Assembly: GCA_964386865.1 (NCBI GenBank)
Contig: CAYLUN010000039.1
Coordinates: 1 to 49,270, forward strand
Reading direction: 5' to 3'
Source: CAYLUN01 sp964386865
GTDB taxonomy: Bacteria > Verrucomicrobiota > Kiritimatiellia > RFP12 > UBA1067
Length of the DNA stretch: 49,270 bases
Under the pieces are notes generated by a model. That model was not told the DNA's origin. It did not search any database and saw nothing but the letters and a program-made list of their open reading frames with translations. This document shows positions 13,450-22,711 of this stretch, one piece after another (the stretch's first letter is position 1; every line of letters starts with the position of its first letter). The position numbers and the translations under genes were made by a program.

Positions 13450-16365
13450 ATGAAGAAGGTGGTCGCAAGTTTCTGCGTGCTGCTGGCAGCGGCGGTCGCG
13501 CAAGCGGCCGTTAGCTCCGACTTGGAGGCCGGGTTTGCGAGCCCGCCGCCGGAGGCGCGTCCGCTGGTGTGGTGGCATTGGATCAACGGCAACGTCACCA
13601 AGGCCGGGATCGAGGCCGACCTGGCTGACATGAAGCGCGTCGGCATCGCGGGTGTGCAGCTGTTCGACGCCAGCATGTATCTTCCGCCGGGGCCGGTGCG
13701 CTACGGCACCGACGCGTGGCATGAGCATGTGCAATTCGCCATACGCACGGCCGACAAGCTGGGCCTCGAACTGGATCTCATGAACGCGCCGGGCTGGTCG
13801 GGCAGCGGCGGGCCGTGGATCACACCGGAGCGTGCGATGAAACGCTACGTCTGGACGGAGACCGAGGTTGAGGGCGGGGGCGAGGTGAGCGTGACGCTGC
13901 CGCAGCCGACGGCAAAGCTCGGCTTCTACCGGGATGTGGCGGTGCTGGCGGTGCCGGGCGGCGCCCTAACGAACGCAGCCAACGGCGTAGTCTCGCTCAA
14001 GGCCGTCACGCCCGTGGCGCTGAACGTGAAGGCCGAGCCCGTAGCGACCAGTCAGATCTTGGTCCTGACGGCGCCGCTGAGCGCCGAGGGCCGTCTGCAT
14101 CAGGAGCTGCCGCCCGGCCGTTGGACGCTGTTGCGCTTCGGCTTCACGGTCACCGGAAGCATGAACCATCCGGCACAACCGGAAGGGCACGGCTTGGAGT
14201 GCGACAAGCTGGAGGCCGGCGACGTGGCGTTCCAGTTCGAGCAGTCGCTGGGCCGCATCATACGCGAGGCAGGGCCGCTCGCGGGCAAAACGCTTCGCGG
14301 CGTGCTGTTCGACAGCTTCGAGGGCGGGTTTCAAAATTGGGCCGAGACGTGGCCGCAGCAGTTCAGGCAGCTCAAGGGATACGATCTGGTGCCGTGGCTT
14401 CCGGTGCTGACGGGTCGCGTGGTGGGTTCGCGCGAGGAGTCGGAGGCCTTCCTGCGCGACTTCAACAGCGCCATCGGAGAACGGATCGCGGCGAGCTATT
14501 TGGGCACGATGCAGAGGCTGGCCAACGGGCACGGGCTGCGCGTTTACGCCGAGGCGCAGGGCGGGCCGCTGGATCCCATGCTTTGCGCCCGGTATGTCGA
14601 CGTGCCGATGAACGAGTTTTGGATGCCCTCGGCGACCGAGCGGCTGCCGCGCATCAAGCTGGTCGCTTCGGCCGCGAAGGCGCAGGGACGCCAAGTGGTG
14701 GGGGCTGAAGCGTTCACAGCCAAACCGGAGGACGACGGCATGCGGATCAGTCCCGCGCTGCTGAAGCGTCCGGGCGACGAGGCGTTCGCGGCGGGCATCA
14801 ACCGGTTCATCCTGCACTACTACGTGCACCAGCCGTACGCCGATGTGGCTCCGGGGTTCACGCTTGGACGCTACGGTACGCACTTTGGGCGCCTGAACAC
14901 CTGGTGGCCCTACGCCGGGGCCTGGGTCGACTACGTGTCGCGCTGCCAGTACCTGTTGCAGCAGGGGCAGACGGTGGCGGATGTCTGCTACTTGCTCAGC
15001 GAGGATTTCGGCTACGGCTTCCCGACGAATCTCGTTGCAACTCCTCCGGGTTACGACTACGACATCGTTTATCCGCGCCAGCTCGCAGCAATGGCCTGCC
15101 GCGACGGCGCGCTCGTGACACCGAGGGGCGCGACCTACCGGCTTCTGGCTCTGCCGGAGTGCGCGTGGGCGGCGGACGTCGGTACGCTGCGGAAGCTCGG
15201 CGAGCTGGTGCGCGCGGGGGCCGCGGTCACGGGCGTGCCGCCCACCGCTCCCTTTGGGCTTCGCGATTGCAAGGACGCCCAGGCGTTCAATCGTCTGGCA
15301 GAGGCGCTGTGGGGCGGTCTCGACGGCAAGGTGATGACTTCCAAGCCGCTCGGCAGCGGCAAGGTCTACCGCGGCTTGAGCCTAGCCGCCGTTCTGTGCC
15401 GCGAAGGCATCGCGCCCGATGTGACGTGGCCTCTTTCCGGTGGTGAGGCGCGCTTCCGCTACACCCACCGGCGGACGGACGGAGCCGACCTTTACTTCAT
15501 CCTCAACGACTCCGAGCAACCCGCTGATACAACCTTCACGCTGCGGGCGACGGGGCGGCAGCCGGAGGTGTGGGACGCCGTCGCGGGGACACACGCGGAC
15601 GCGCCTAGCTTCAAGGCTAGCGCGAGCGCGACCGAGGTTCCGCTGCAACTGGGCCCCTGGGGCTCGGCGTTCGTCGTGTTCAGGGACGGGCGTCGGGTGT
15701 CGGAAGTCGGGCGTCGGAGTGAAGGCGATAACGTCCCTGAAGTGAAGAAGGCGCTGGCGTTGTCTGGTCCGTGGGAGGTGAGCTTCGAGCCGAAGCGGGG
15801 CGGGCCAGGGAAAGCAGAGGTCGGCGAGCAGCGGGCAGAGGGCCGCAAGGATGGGGCCGTTATGTTCAAGATGCTGGCGGACTGGAGCACACACAGCGAT
15901 CCGCGCATCCGCTATTATTCCGGCACGGCGACCTATCGCAAGACCTTCGCTCTTCCGGCCTCCGACCTCCGACCTCTGACCTCACTCGTCTTAGACCTCG
16001 GGCAGGTGTGCGACGTGGCGGAGGTCTTCGTCAACGGCCAGTCGGCCGGCGTGCTATGGACGCCGCCGTTCCGCATCGATCTCGCGCGCTGGGCGCGGTC
16101 TGGCGCGAATGAGCTGGAGATCCGGGTGGCAAACACGTGGGTGAACAGGCTGATCGGCGACGAGCGCGTGCCGGTGGAATACGCCTACAAGTCGGCGGGC
16201 AATAAGTTCACGCTCGGGGCGCTCGAAGCGCTGCCGGCGTGGCTGGGCAAGCCGGACGGCGCCAAGGCGAACAAGCGCCACACGTTCATGACCTGGAAGC
16301 ACTACACGGCCGAGTCGCCGCTGCTGCCTGCGGGGCTCTTGGGGCCGGTCACGCTTCAGTGGTAG
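13450..16365 (+). CDS. Exported GH106-like glycoside hydrolase (alpha-L-rhamnosidase type) with repeat-derived insertions
   Basis: 971 aa from the ATG at 13450, which opens a clear signal peptide (MKKVVASFCVLLAAAVAQA). The N-terminal catalytic part has the family's opening PLVWWHWINGNVTKAGIEADL, followed by MKRVGIAGVQLFD, GLELDLMNAPGWSGSGGPWI and FDSFEGG. The C-terminal end is a galactose-binding-like beta domain (VFVNGQSAGVLWTPPFRIDL). This fits GH106 and relatives, which remove rhamnose from pectin or other acidic polysaccharides. Three stretches are heptamer arrays translated in frame: GRRVSEVGRRSEG (15688-15718), AEVGEQRAEGR (15815-15842) and ASDLRPLTS (15957-15984). All lie in the last third, in linker-like positions. 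Sugar specificity is inferred from family only. Confidence 0.82.
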   Translation: MKKVVASFCVLLAAAVAQAAVSSDLEAGFASPPPEARPLVWWHWINGNVTKAGIEADLADMKRVGIAGVQLFDASMYLPPGPVRYGTDAWHEHVQFAIRTADKLGLELDLMNAPGWSGSGGPWITPERAMKRYVWTETEVEGGGEVSVTLPQPTAKLGFYRDVAVLAVPGGALTNAANGVVSLKAVTPVALNVKAEPVATSQILVLTAPLSAEGRLHQELPPGRWTLLRFGFTVTGSMNHPAQPEGHGLECDKLEAGDVAFQFEQSLGRIIREAGPLAGKTLRGVLFDSFEGGFQNWAETWPQQFRQLKGYDLVPWLPVLTGRVVGSREESEAFLRDFNSAIGERIAASYLGTMQRLANGHGLRVYAEAQGGPLDPMLCARYVDVPMNEFWMPSATERLPRIKLVASAAKAQGRQVVGAEAFTAKPEDDGMRISPALLKRPGDEAFAAGINRFILHYYVHQPYADVAPGFTLGRYGTHFGRLNTWWPYAGAWVDYVSRCQYLLQQGQTVADVCYLLSEDFGYGFPTNLVATPPGYDYDIVYPRQLAAMACRDGALVTPRGATYRLLALPECAWAADVGTLRKLGELVRAGAAVTGVPPTAPFGLRDCKDAQAFNRLAEALWGGLDGKVMTSKPLGSGKVYRGLSLAAVLCREGIAPDVTWPLSGGEARFRYTHRRTDGADLYFILNDSEQPADTTFTLRATGRQPEVWDAVAGTHADAPSFKASASATEVPLQLGPWGSAFVVFRDGRRVSEVGRRSEGDNVPEVKKALALSGPWEVSFEPKRGGPGKAEVGEQRAEGRKDGAVMFKMLADWSTHSDPRIRYYSGTATYRKTFALPASDLRPLTSLVLDLGQVCDVAEVFVNGQSAGVLWTPPFRIDLARWARSGANELEIRVANTWVNRLIGDERVPVEYAYKSAGNKFTLGALEALPAWLGKPDGAKANKRHTFMTWKHYTAESPLLPAGLLGPVTLQW
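15688..15718. repeat. Heptamer array inside coding sequence, copy 1
   Basis: GGGCGTC, GGGTGTC, GGAAGTC, GGGCGTC and a partial GGA, in tandem. It encodes an Arg/Gly/Ser-rich linker in the GH106-like protein without breaking the frame. Confidence 0.8.
15815..15842. repeat. Heptamer array inside coding sequence, copy 2 (degenerate)
   Basis: CAGAGGT, CGGCGAG, CAGCGGG, CAGAGGG: four 7-mers, the most diverged of the arrays. It encodes a charged linker. Confidence 0.55.
15957..15984. repeat. Heptamer array inside coding sequence, copy 3 (opposite orientation)
   Basis: GGCCTCC, GACCTCC, GACCTCT, GACCTCA in tandem, the reverse complement type of copy 1. Together with copy 1 it repeats the opposed-array layout seen at 465-575. 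Confidence 0.8.
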
Positions 16366-16434
16366 CGGCGGCCGGTTGCGCGAAACGTAAGAAATAGAGC
16401 GCGGAGCGGTCTGGCGCCGGTTGCTTTCATGAGG

Positions 16435-16451
16435 TAAAATGACCGCGGTCA
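16435..16451. promoter_or_regulatory. -10-like TAAAAT abutting a perfect 12-bp palindrome
   Basis: TAAAAT (16435-16440) shares its last base with TGACCGCGGTCA (16440-16451), a perfect palindrome about 40 bp before the surface-protein start. No good -35 lies 17 bp upstream. The arrangement fits a promoter that is controlled at the start site, but this is only a suggestion. Confidence 0.35.
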
Positions 16452-16490
16452 ATTCGAGGCAATCTCGAAGCCAAGTGAGGGACGTGACGA

Positions 16491-18047
16491 ATGAGAGCGT
16501 TCAGGAGACTCGCGATTCTCTGTGCGGCCACGGGCCTGGGCACGAAGGCCGGCGCCGCCGATCTGGTCAAGGCGGACAACAGTCAGGCGTTGAATCTGGC
16601 GGCAAGCTGGACGAACAACGCGGCCCCCATATCCACCCATCGGCTGATCTGGAACAGCGTTGCGGCGACGCCGGCGAATTGTACGAACACGGTCGGGGGC
16701 TCGATCAACGCGCTCGGCCTGAAGGTCGTGGATCCCGCGGCCGACGTGTCGATCACGTCCGCAGGCGCCTTTGGGATTACGTTGAATGCGGCAGGGGTCG
16801 ACCTGTCGGCGGCGAGCCGGGATCTGGCGCTCACCTTGCCCTCCACCGCCTCGCTGGTGCAGAACAAAGACGCGACGTGGGTCGTGCCGTCGGGCCGCAC
16901 GCTGACGTTGAACAGCAAGGTTTACATCCAGAACTCCACGGGAACGAATCTTGTGACTTGGACGGGCGGAGGGGAGATCCGCCTGGCAGGCGGCAGTGGG
17001 TATCCCTTCAATGTGGCGAACAGCTTCAATGCGACGGGAACGCTGGTGCTGGCCAATGTCACGGTTTACGCGGGCAACCCGCTGACCCTGTGCGCGGGAA
17101 CAAACAGTGTCGGCAGCGTGAGGCAGACCGGTGGCAGCACCTATCTCCAAGGGGTCGACACGCCAGGGTATGCGGTGGCCCTGGGCGACAGGAACGACTG
17201 CACGGGCCTTTACGACCTGTCGGGCGGTTTGCTATCGGTGGCGACGAACCTGTTCCTCGGCCCCGAGCGTCAGGTTACCGATGTCGTATCGCAATTGACG
17301 GTCAGGGACGCAGGCGTGGCCACGGTGCTGGGCGACATCTGGATGGGCGGGTACAAAGGCGTCAACGGCCGGGCGACGCTGACACTGAAGACCGGCGGAA
17401 CGCTGAGCGTGCGGGCGATCAGGGTCGACGGCACGGTGGTGAACGCGACGACGCGGCTGGAGTTCGACGGCGGGGTGCTCAGCCCGACCGTCAGCACGGC
17501 GTCGTTCCTGTCGGGGCTGACGCAGGCCACACTCTCGGCCAACGGCGCGGTGATCGACACGGCGGGGCACGACATCTCCATCCGACAGGCGTTGGAGGAT
17601 TCCGCCGGGCAGGCGGGGCGGCTGGTCAAACTGGGCGCGGGCACGCTGACGCTCACCAACGCCAACGCCTTCAGCGGCGCGGTTCTGGTGAGCAACGGCA
17701 CGCTGCGCGTCGCCGCGAACGCGTCGGTAACCAGCACGAACTGGACGGTGGCGGCCGGGGCTACGCTTAGGCTCGACGCGGGCGTATCGCTCGCCGGCAA
17801 GGCTCTCACGGTCGATGCGGGCGGGGCTGCCGCTCCGGGCCTACTGGACGTGGCTGGCGATCTGACGCTGGGCGGCAGGCTGACGGTGGTCAACGCGGGC
17901 GACCGGCAGATGATCGCCCAGTGTACGGGATCGCTGTCCGGAAGCTTCACTGAGGCCGTGTTGCCCCGCAGTTGTGTGCTGCGCACGCTGGGCGGTAACG
18001 AGCTGTGGGTGATCAAGGTTACGGGCACAAACATCAGCGTCCAGTGA
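16491..18047 (+). CDS. Exported beta-strand repeat protein (autotransporter-associated repeat type)
   Basis: 518 aa; the ATG at 16491 follows GAGGGA by about 9 bases. A short signal peptide (MRAFRRLAILCAATGLGTKAGA) precedes a Gly/Ala/Thr/Asn-rich chain of short beta strands. Near residues 370-410 is a textbook autotransporter-associated beta-strand unit: LVKLGAGTLTLTNANAFSGA, then VLVSNGTLRV. The C-terminus (LGGNELWVIKV) resembles the end of these passenger domains, but no outer-membrane barrel follows, and no PEP-CTERM or other sorting tail is visible. Such barrel-less members are common in Verrucomicrobiota and Kiritimatiellota. It probably forms a beta-helical extracellular or surface protein; its ligand is unknown. 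Confidence 0.78.
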   Translation: MRAFRRLAILCAATGLGTKAGAADLVKADNSQALNLAASWTNNAAPISTHRLIWNSVAATPANCTNTVGGSINALGLKVVDPAADVSITSAGAFGITLNAAGVDLSAASRDLALTLPSTASLVQNKDATWVVPSGRTLTLNSKVYIQNSTGTNLVTWTGGGEIRLAGGSGYPFNVANSFNATGTLVLANVTVYAGNPLTLCAGTNSVGSVRQTGGSTYLQGVDTPGYAVALGDRNDCTGLYDLSGGLLSVATNLFLGPERQVTDVVSQLTVRDAGVATVLGDIWMGGYKGVNGRATLTLKTGGTLSVRAIRVDGTVVNATTRLEFDGGVLSPTVSTASFLSGLTQATLSANGAVIDTAGHDISIRQALEDSAGQAGRLVKLGAGTLTLTNANAFSGAVLVSNGTLRVAANASVTSTNWTVAAGATLRLDAGVSLAGKALTVDAGGAAAPGLLDVAGDLTLGGRLTVVNAGDRQMIAQCTGSLSGSFTEAVLPRSCVLRTLGGNELWVIKVTGTNISVQ

Positions 18048-18080
18048 TCGCGGATCCCGGAAAAAAATCGCAAGCCGTGG

Positions 18081-18109
18081 TTGACATTGCGGCGGCGGGA
18101 TGATTAAAT
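18081..18109 (+). promoter_or_regulatory. Promoter of tRNA-Ala
   Basis: Perfect -35 TTGACA (18081-18086), a 17-bp spacer and TTAAAT (18104-18109), 31 bp before the mature tRNA. Confidence 0.75.
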
Positions 18110-18139
18110 ACCCGCGCTTTTTCGCCTGAGAAGGCCAGT

Positions 18140-18215
18140 GGGGGTATAGCTCAGTTGGTAGAGCGCTTGAATGGCATTCAAGAGGTCGGGGGTTCGACTC
18201 CCCCTACCTCCACCA
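18140..18215 (+). tRNA. tRNA-Ala (anticodon GGC), CCA encoded
   Basis: Acceptor GGGGGTA/TACCTCC (one G-U pair), D-arm GCTCAGTTGGTAGAGC, anticodon stem CTTGA/TCAAG with loop ATGGCAT (GGC), T-arm GGGGGTTCGACTCCCCC, discriminator A and an encoded CCA. All invariant positions look normal. Confidence 0.97.
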
Positions 18216-18230
18216 CTTACGAATCTCAAG

Positions 18231-18266
18231 AGCCGCGTGAACAGAGATGTTTGCGCGGCTTTTTTT
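18231..18266 (+). terminator. Rho-independent terminator of tRNA-Ala
   Basis: AGCCGCG (18231-18237) pairs with CGCGGCT (18254-18260) across a 16-base loop; the T-run starts in the stem end and reaches 18266. Confidence 0.75.
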
Positions 18267-18350
18267 GTCGCGAGGCGGCGGATCTGAGTCCCGTCTGCCC
18301 GATCCTTTCACGCGCCCTGCCTGGCCCGCGCCATTCCGCCGTGCCGTGTC

Positions 18351-18379
18351 TTGACGCAGATGGGCGATTCATTCATACT
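18351..18379 (+). promoter_or_regulatory. Promoter of the RND efflux operon
   Basis: TTGACG (18351-18356), a 17-bp spacer and CATACT (18374-18379), about 54 bp before the adaptor ATG. No inverted repeat that would mark a TetR-type operator is evident here. Confidence 0.6.
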
Positions 18380-18432
18380 GAAACCGTATTGGCATCGGGG
18401 TAGCCAGAGGGGATAGGCCCAACCGAGGACGT

Positions 18433-19584
18433 ATGAAGAAGCTGTTCGGCGTATTAGTTGTTGTTCTGTGTGCAGCCGGCATCTATTGGCGTGTACAGTC
18501 CGTACAGCAGGCGAAAGCGGCCGGCGCGGCCTCCGGCAAGCGAGTTTCGGATGTGGCGGTCCTCACGGCCGTAGCGGAGCGGCGCACGATGCCTGTCGAA
18601 CTCCGCACCTTTGGAACCGTGCAAGCCCGTTCGGCCGTCACGGTGAAAGCGCAAGTGGGCGGGCTCCTCTCCGAGGTTCTTTTCACAGAAGGCCAGGACA
18701 TCAGCAAGTGCGACCTGCTGGCCCGCATCGACGCGCGGCCGTTTGAAGTCGCGCTCCACCGGGCCGAGGCTGCGCTCGCGAGCGCCCAGGCCCAGCGGGT
18801 GAACGCGGAGCGCACGCTCCGCCGGCTCAGCGAGCTCTTCGCCAAAGGCTTCGCTTCGGAAACCGACCGCGACCAGGCCGCCACGACGGTGTCCGTGCAG
18901 CAGGCAGCCGAGCGCGCGGAGGAAGCCGCCATCGAGAGCGCCCGCATTCAGCTCGGCTACTGCACGATCCGCGCGCCGATCTCGGGGCGGGCCGGGCGCC
19001 GGCTCGCGGATCCAGGCAATCTGGTCGTCGAGAATGTGACGTCGCTGGTCACGATCAACGAGATCCGCCCGGTTCATGTGGGCTTCGGCGTGCCCCAGCA
19101 GGACATGGCTCGCCTGCGCGACTCGGCGCAGGCGACGAACCTGGAAGTGGTGGTTTCGCTGCCTGAGAGTGAGTCTGTGACGGAGATTGGGCGGCTTGTG
19201 TTTTTCGACAACGCGGTTGACCGGGCGACCGGTACGGTTTTGTTGAAAGGCGAGTTCGAAAACGCCGACGGCAGGCTCTGGCCCGGCCAGTTCGTCAACG
19301 TGCAGCTGTGCGTGGCCGTCGAGACGAACGTCGTCGTCGTCCCCTTCAAGGCCGTCCAGAACGGGCAAAAGGGAACCTATGTCTATACGGTGCAGGCGGA
19401 CAGCACGGTCGCTGCGCGATACGTGGACGTCGCGCGGAACGCGGATGACGTCAGCGTGATTGCTAAGGGCTTGCAGGGCGGCGAGACGGTGGTGACCGAT
19501 GGCCAGCAGCGCTTGGGTGCGGGCGCCAAGGTTCTGGTTTCCGGTAAGGCCCCCGGGCCGGTCGCGGAGCGGGCCGCCCCATGA
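18433..19584 (+). CDS. RND efflux periplasmic adaptor (membrane fusion protein)
   Basis: 383 aa. The N-terminal helix (LFGVLVVVLCAAGIYW) anchors it to the inner membrane. Next come a first barrel strand set with RTFGTVQARSAVTVKAQVGG, a lipoyl half-motif (GQDISKCDLLARIDARPFE), an alpha-hairpin of about 90 residues, the second lipoyl half (IRAPISGRAGRRLADPGNLV) and a beta-barrel domain. This order is that of MdtA/AcrA adaptors. It links the pump encoded next to an outer-membrane channel, but no channel gene is adjacent; the only TolC-type gene in the window is at 43243-44577. The stop overlaps the pump start (ATGA). A GAGGA lies only three bases from the ATG, a short spacing. Confidence 0.92.
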   Translation: MKKLFGVLVVVLCAAGIYWRVQSVQQAKAAGAASGKRVSDVAVLTAVAERRTMPVELRTFGTVQARSAVTVKAQVGGLLSEVLFTEGQDISKCDLLARIDARPFEVALHRAEAALASAQAQRVNAERTLRRLSELFAKGFASETDRDQAATTVSVQQAAERAEEAAIESARIQLGYCTIRAPISGRAGRRLADPGNLVVENVTSLVTINEIRPVHVGFGVPQQDMARLRDSAQATNLEVVVSLPESESVTEIGRLVFFDNAVDRATGTVLLKGEFENADGRLWPGQFVNVQLCVAVETNVVVVPFKAVQNGQKGTYVYTVQADSTVAARYVDVARNADDVSVIAKGLQGGETVVTDGQQRLGAGAKVLVSGKAPGPVAERAAP

Positions 19585-22500
19585 ACCTGTCCGAGACTTT
19601 CATCCGGCGGCCGGTGATGACGACGCTCGTGATGCTGAGCATCCTGCTCTTCGGCCTTCTCGCCTACCGCAAGCTGCCCGTCAGCGACTTGCCGAACGTG
19701 GACTACCCCACGATCCAGGTCACGGCCAATCTGCCGGGCTCGAATCCCGACACCATGGCGTCGTCGGTGGCGACCGTGCTCGAAAAGCAGTTCTCAACGA
19801 TCGCGGGCATCGACACGATGACCTCCGTCAACACGCTGGGCCGCACGCAGATCACGCTGCAGTTCGTGCTGACCCGGAACATTGACGCCGCGGCCCAGGA
19901 CGTTCAGGCGGCGATCGCGCGGTCGCAGCGGCAGCTCCCGATCAACATGCCCGCGCCGCCCTCATACCAGAAGGTCAATCCCGCCGACACGCCTTTTCTC
20001 TACATGGTTCTCACCAGCGCCACCCAGCCGCTTTCCGCGCTGGACGAGTTCGGCCAGATCTTGATCGGGCAGCGCATCTCCACGGTGGACGGCGTCGCGC
20101 AGGTGCTGGTGTTCGGCAGCCAGAAGTATGCGGTGCGCATTCAGGTCGATCCGCGCAAGCTGTTCGCGCACGGCCTGGCCTTGAACGATGTGGCCTCCGC
20201 CGTCGTGAACGGCAACGTCAACCTGCCGACCGGCATTCTTTACGGCCCGTCGCGCACCTTCACCGTGCAGGCCAACGGCCAGCTCACCTCGGGCGCCCAG
20301 TACGACGAGCTAATCGTCGCACGCAACGGGAACGTGCCGATCCGGCTGAAAGAGGTGGGGCGCGCGCTCGACAGCGTCGAGAACGACAAGATCGCGGCCT
20401 GGTACGTGAACGCCGACACGAGCCAGCGCGCGATCGTGCTGGCGGTGCAGCGCCAGCCCGGCGTGAACACGGTGCAGGTTGCCAAGGACGTGAAGGCGAT
20501 CCTGCCCCAGCTTCAGGCGCAGCTGCCGCCCTCGGTCCAGCTCAAGGTCCTGTACGACCGCAGCCTCCCCATTCAGCGCTCGGCTGACGACGCCCAGTTC
20601 ACGCTGCTGCTGACGCTCGGGCTTGTGGTCCTGGTGATCTTCGTGTTTCTGCGCTCGTTCACGGCGACGGTCATCCCCTCGCTGGCGCTACCGATGTCGG
20701 TCATCGGGACGTTCGCGGCCATGCACCTGCTGAACTACAGCCTGGACAACCTGTCGCTGATGGCGCTCACGCTCGCGATCGGCTTCGTGGTGGACGACGC
20801 CATCGTGATGCTTGAAAACATCGTGCGCCACGTGGAGATGGGCAAGCCGAGGCTCCAGGCGGCCCTCGAGGGCGCGAAGGAGGTCGGCTTCACGATCGTC
20901 TCCATGACGCTCTCGCTGGCGGCCGTTTTCATCCCGGTGCTGTTCATGGGCGGCTTGGTGGGGCGCATCTTCCGCGAGTTCGCGGTGACCATCGGCGTGG
21001 CGGTGATCATCTCCGGTGTGATCTCGCTGACGCTCACGCCCATGCTGTGCGCCCGCTTCCTGCGCGGCCACGGCGAGGTTCGGCACGGCCGCCTCTATGC
21101 GGTCACGGAGCGCGGCTTTCAGGGGCTGCTGTCCTTCTATGACCACACGCTGAGCTGGGCGCTGCGCCATCGCCGCCTCGTGATGATCTTCTCCGCCGTC
21201 ATCCTGGTGCTGACCGTCAGGCTCGCTCAGCTGGTCGGCAAGGGATTCCTGCCGGCCGAAGACCAAGACCAGATCGTGGTCACTACCGAGCCGCCCGAGG
21301 GCACGGCGCCGGCGGCCATGCAGAAGCTGCAGCAGGTTCTGGCCGATATCGTGCGCGGCGACCCCGATGTCTGCGACGCGATGTCGACGACCAGCACCAG
21401 CAGCGGCAACCCGAACAACGGGCGCATGCTGATACACCTCAAGCCGCGTGCGGAGCGCGCCGCCACGGCCGACCAGATCGTTCAGCGGCTGAGGCCCAAG
21501 TTCGCGGCCGTGCCCGGCATCCGCGCCTTTCCGCAGGTTCCCCAGACGCTCCAGATCGGCGGGCGCATGAGCAAGAGCCAGTATCAGTATTCGCTGCAGG
21601 GGCCCGACATCGGCGAGCTGTACCGCGTGGCCGACCTCCTGCTCGACCACATGCAGAAGCTGCCGGGCTTCGTCGACGTCACCAGCGACATGCAGCTTAA
21701 GAACCCGCAGCTCAACGTTCTGATCGACCGCGACCGCGCCTCCTCCCTTGGCGTCTCCGCCGCCGCCGTGGAAAACACGCTGCTCTATGCGTATTCGGCG
21801 AGCCAGATATCGACCATTTTCACGCCGAACAACCAGCACGTCGTGCTGATGGAGCTCCTGCCGGAGTACCAGCGCAATCCGGCGGCGCTGTCTTTGCTCT
21901 ACGTGGGTTCCGATACCGGTTCGCTGGTCCCCGTTACGGCCGTGGCGAAGCTGAGCGAGGGGTACGGGCCGCTGAGCATCAACCACTGCGGCCAGCTTCC
22001 GTCGGTCACGCTGTCGTTTAACCTCAAGCCCGGCACCTCGCTCGGCGAGGCGCTGGCCGGTGTCGAGGCGGCGGCGAAGGATCTGATCCCGCCCACGGTC
22101 ACAACCAGCTTCCAGGGCGCGGCCCAGGCCTTTCAGTCGTCGCTGAAGGGCATGGGCGTGCTGCTCGTGCTGGCGATCGTCGTGATCTACATCGTGCTGG
22201 GCATCCTCTATGAGAGCTTCTTCCACCCGCTGACGATCCTCTCGTCGCTTCCGTTCGCGGGGTTTGGCGCGCTGCTCGCGCTGCTGCTGTTCGATGCGGA
22301 GCTGTCGCTGTACGCCTTTGTGGGCATCATCATGCTGGTCGGGCTGGTCAAGAAGAACGGAATCATGATGATCGACTTCGCGCTCGACGCCCAGAAGCGG
22401 GAGAACCTCAGCTCCGAGGAGGCCATTCACCGCGCCTGCCTGATCCGCTTCCGCCCGATCATGATGACCACGGCTGCGGCGCTGATGGGCGGGCTGCCGA

Positions 22501-22661
22501 TCGCGTTGGGGTACGGCGCGGGCGGGGCCACGCGACAGCCGCTCGGGCTGGCGGTGGTCGGCGGCTTGTTGTTTTCGCAGACACTGACCCTCTATGTGAC
22601 GCCGGTCTTCTTCCTGTACATGGAGAAGGCGCGCCGCCACGTGAGCGCGGGACGCGTGTGA
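19581..22661 (+). CDS. RND-family efflux pump, inner-membrane permease (MdtB/MdtC/AcrB type)
   Basis: Proton-driven trimeric exporter of 1026 aa, the normal length for hydrophobe/amphiphile RND pumps. The N-terminus NLSETFIRRPVMTTLVMLSI is standard. Helix 4 has the proton-relay Asp pair (GFVVDDAIVMLENI). Two large periplasmic loops and two six-helix bundles are evident, the second with LVGLVKKNGIMMIDFA. The family's FRPIMMTT appears near the end. It likely exports drugs, bile-like or other amphiphilic compounds; the particular substrate is not predictable. It is translationally coupled to the adaptor gene. The next gene begins about 50 bp downstream and is functionally unrelated. Confidence 0.95.
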   Translation: MNLSETFIRRPVMTTLVMLSILLFGLLAYRKLPVSDLPNVDYPTIQVTANLPGSNPDTMASSVATVLEKQFSTIAGIDTMTSVNTLGRTQITLQFVLTRNIDAAAQDVQAAIARSQRQLPINMPAPPSYQKVNPADTPFLYMVLTSATQPLSALDEFGQILIGQRISTVDGVAQVLVFGSQKYAVRIQVDPRKLFAHGLALNDVASAVVNGNVNLPTGILYGPSRTFTVQANGQLTSGAQYDELIVARNGNVPIRLKEVGRALDSVENDKIAAWYVNADTSQRAIVLAVQRQPGVNTVQVAKDVKAILPQLQAQLPPSVQLKVLYDRSLPIQRSADDAQFTLLLTLGLVVLVIFVFLRSFTATVIPSLALPMSVIGTFAAMHLLNYSLDNLSLMALTLAIGFVVDDAIVMLENIVRHVEMGKPRLQAALEGAKEVGFTIVSMTLSLAAVFIPVLFMGGLVGRIFREFAVTIGVAVIISGVISLTLTPMLCARFLRGHGEVRHGRLYAVTERGFQGLLSFYDHTLSWALRHRRLVMIFSAVILVLTVRLAQLVGKGFLPAEDQDQIVVTTEPPEGTAPAAMQKLQQVLADIVRGDPDVCDAMSTTSTSSGNPNNGRMLIHLKPRAERAATADQIVQRLRPKFAAVPGIRAFPQVPQTLQIGGRMSKSQYQYSLQGPDIGELYRVADLLLDHMQKLPGFVDVTSDMQLKNPQLNVLIDRDRASSLGVSAAAVENTLLYAYSASQISTIFTPNNQHVVLMELLPEYQRNPAALSLLYVGSDTGSLVPVTAVAKLSEGYGPLSINHCGQLPSVTLSFNLKPGTSLGEALAGVEAAAKDLIPPTVTTSFQGAAQAFQSSLKGMGVLLVLAIVVIYIVLGILYESFFHPLTILSSLPFAGFGALLALLLFDAELSLYAFVGIIMLVGLVKKNGIMMIDFALDAQKRENLSSEEAIHRACLIRFRPIMMTTAAALMGGLPIALGYGAGGATRQPLGLAVVGGLLFSQTLTLYVTPVFFLYMEKARRHVSAGRV

Positions 22662-22711
22662 TTGAGGGGCGGACGGGCGGGTTTGATTGTGCCAAAAGGA
22701 GTCAGGGCGTG

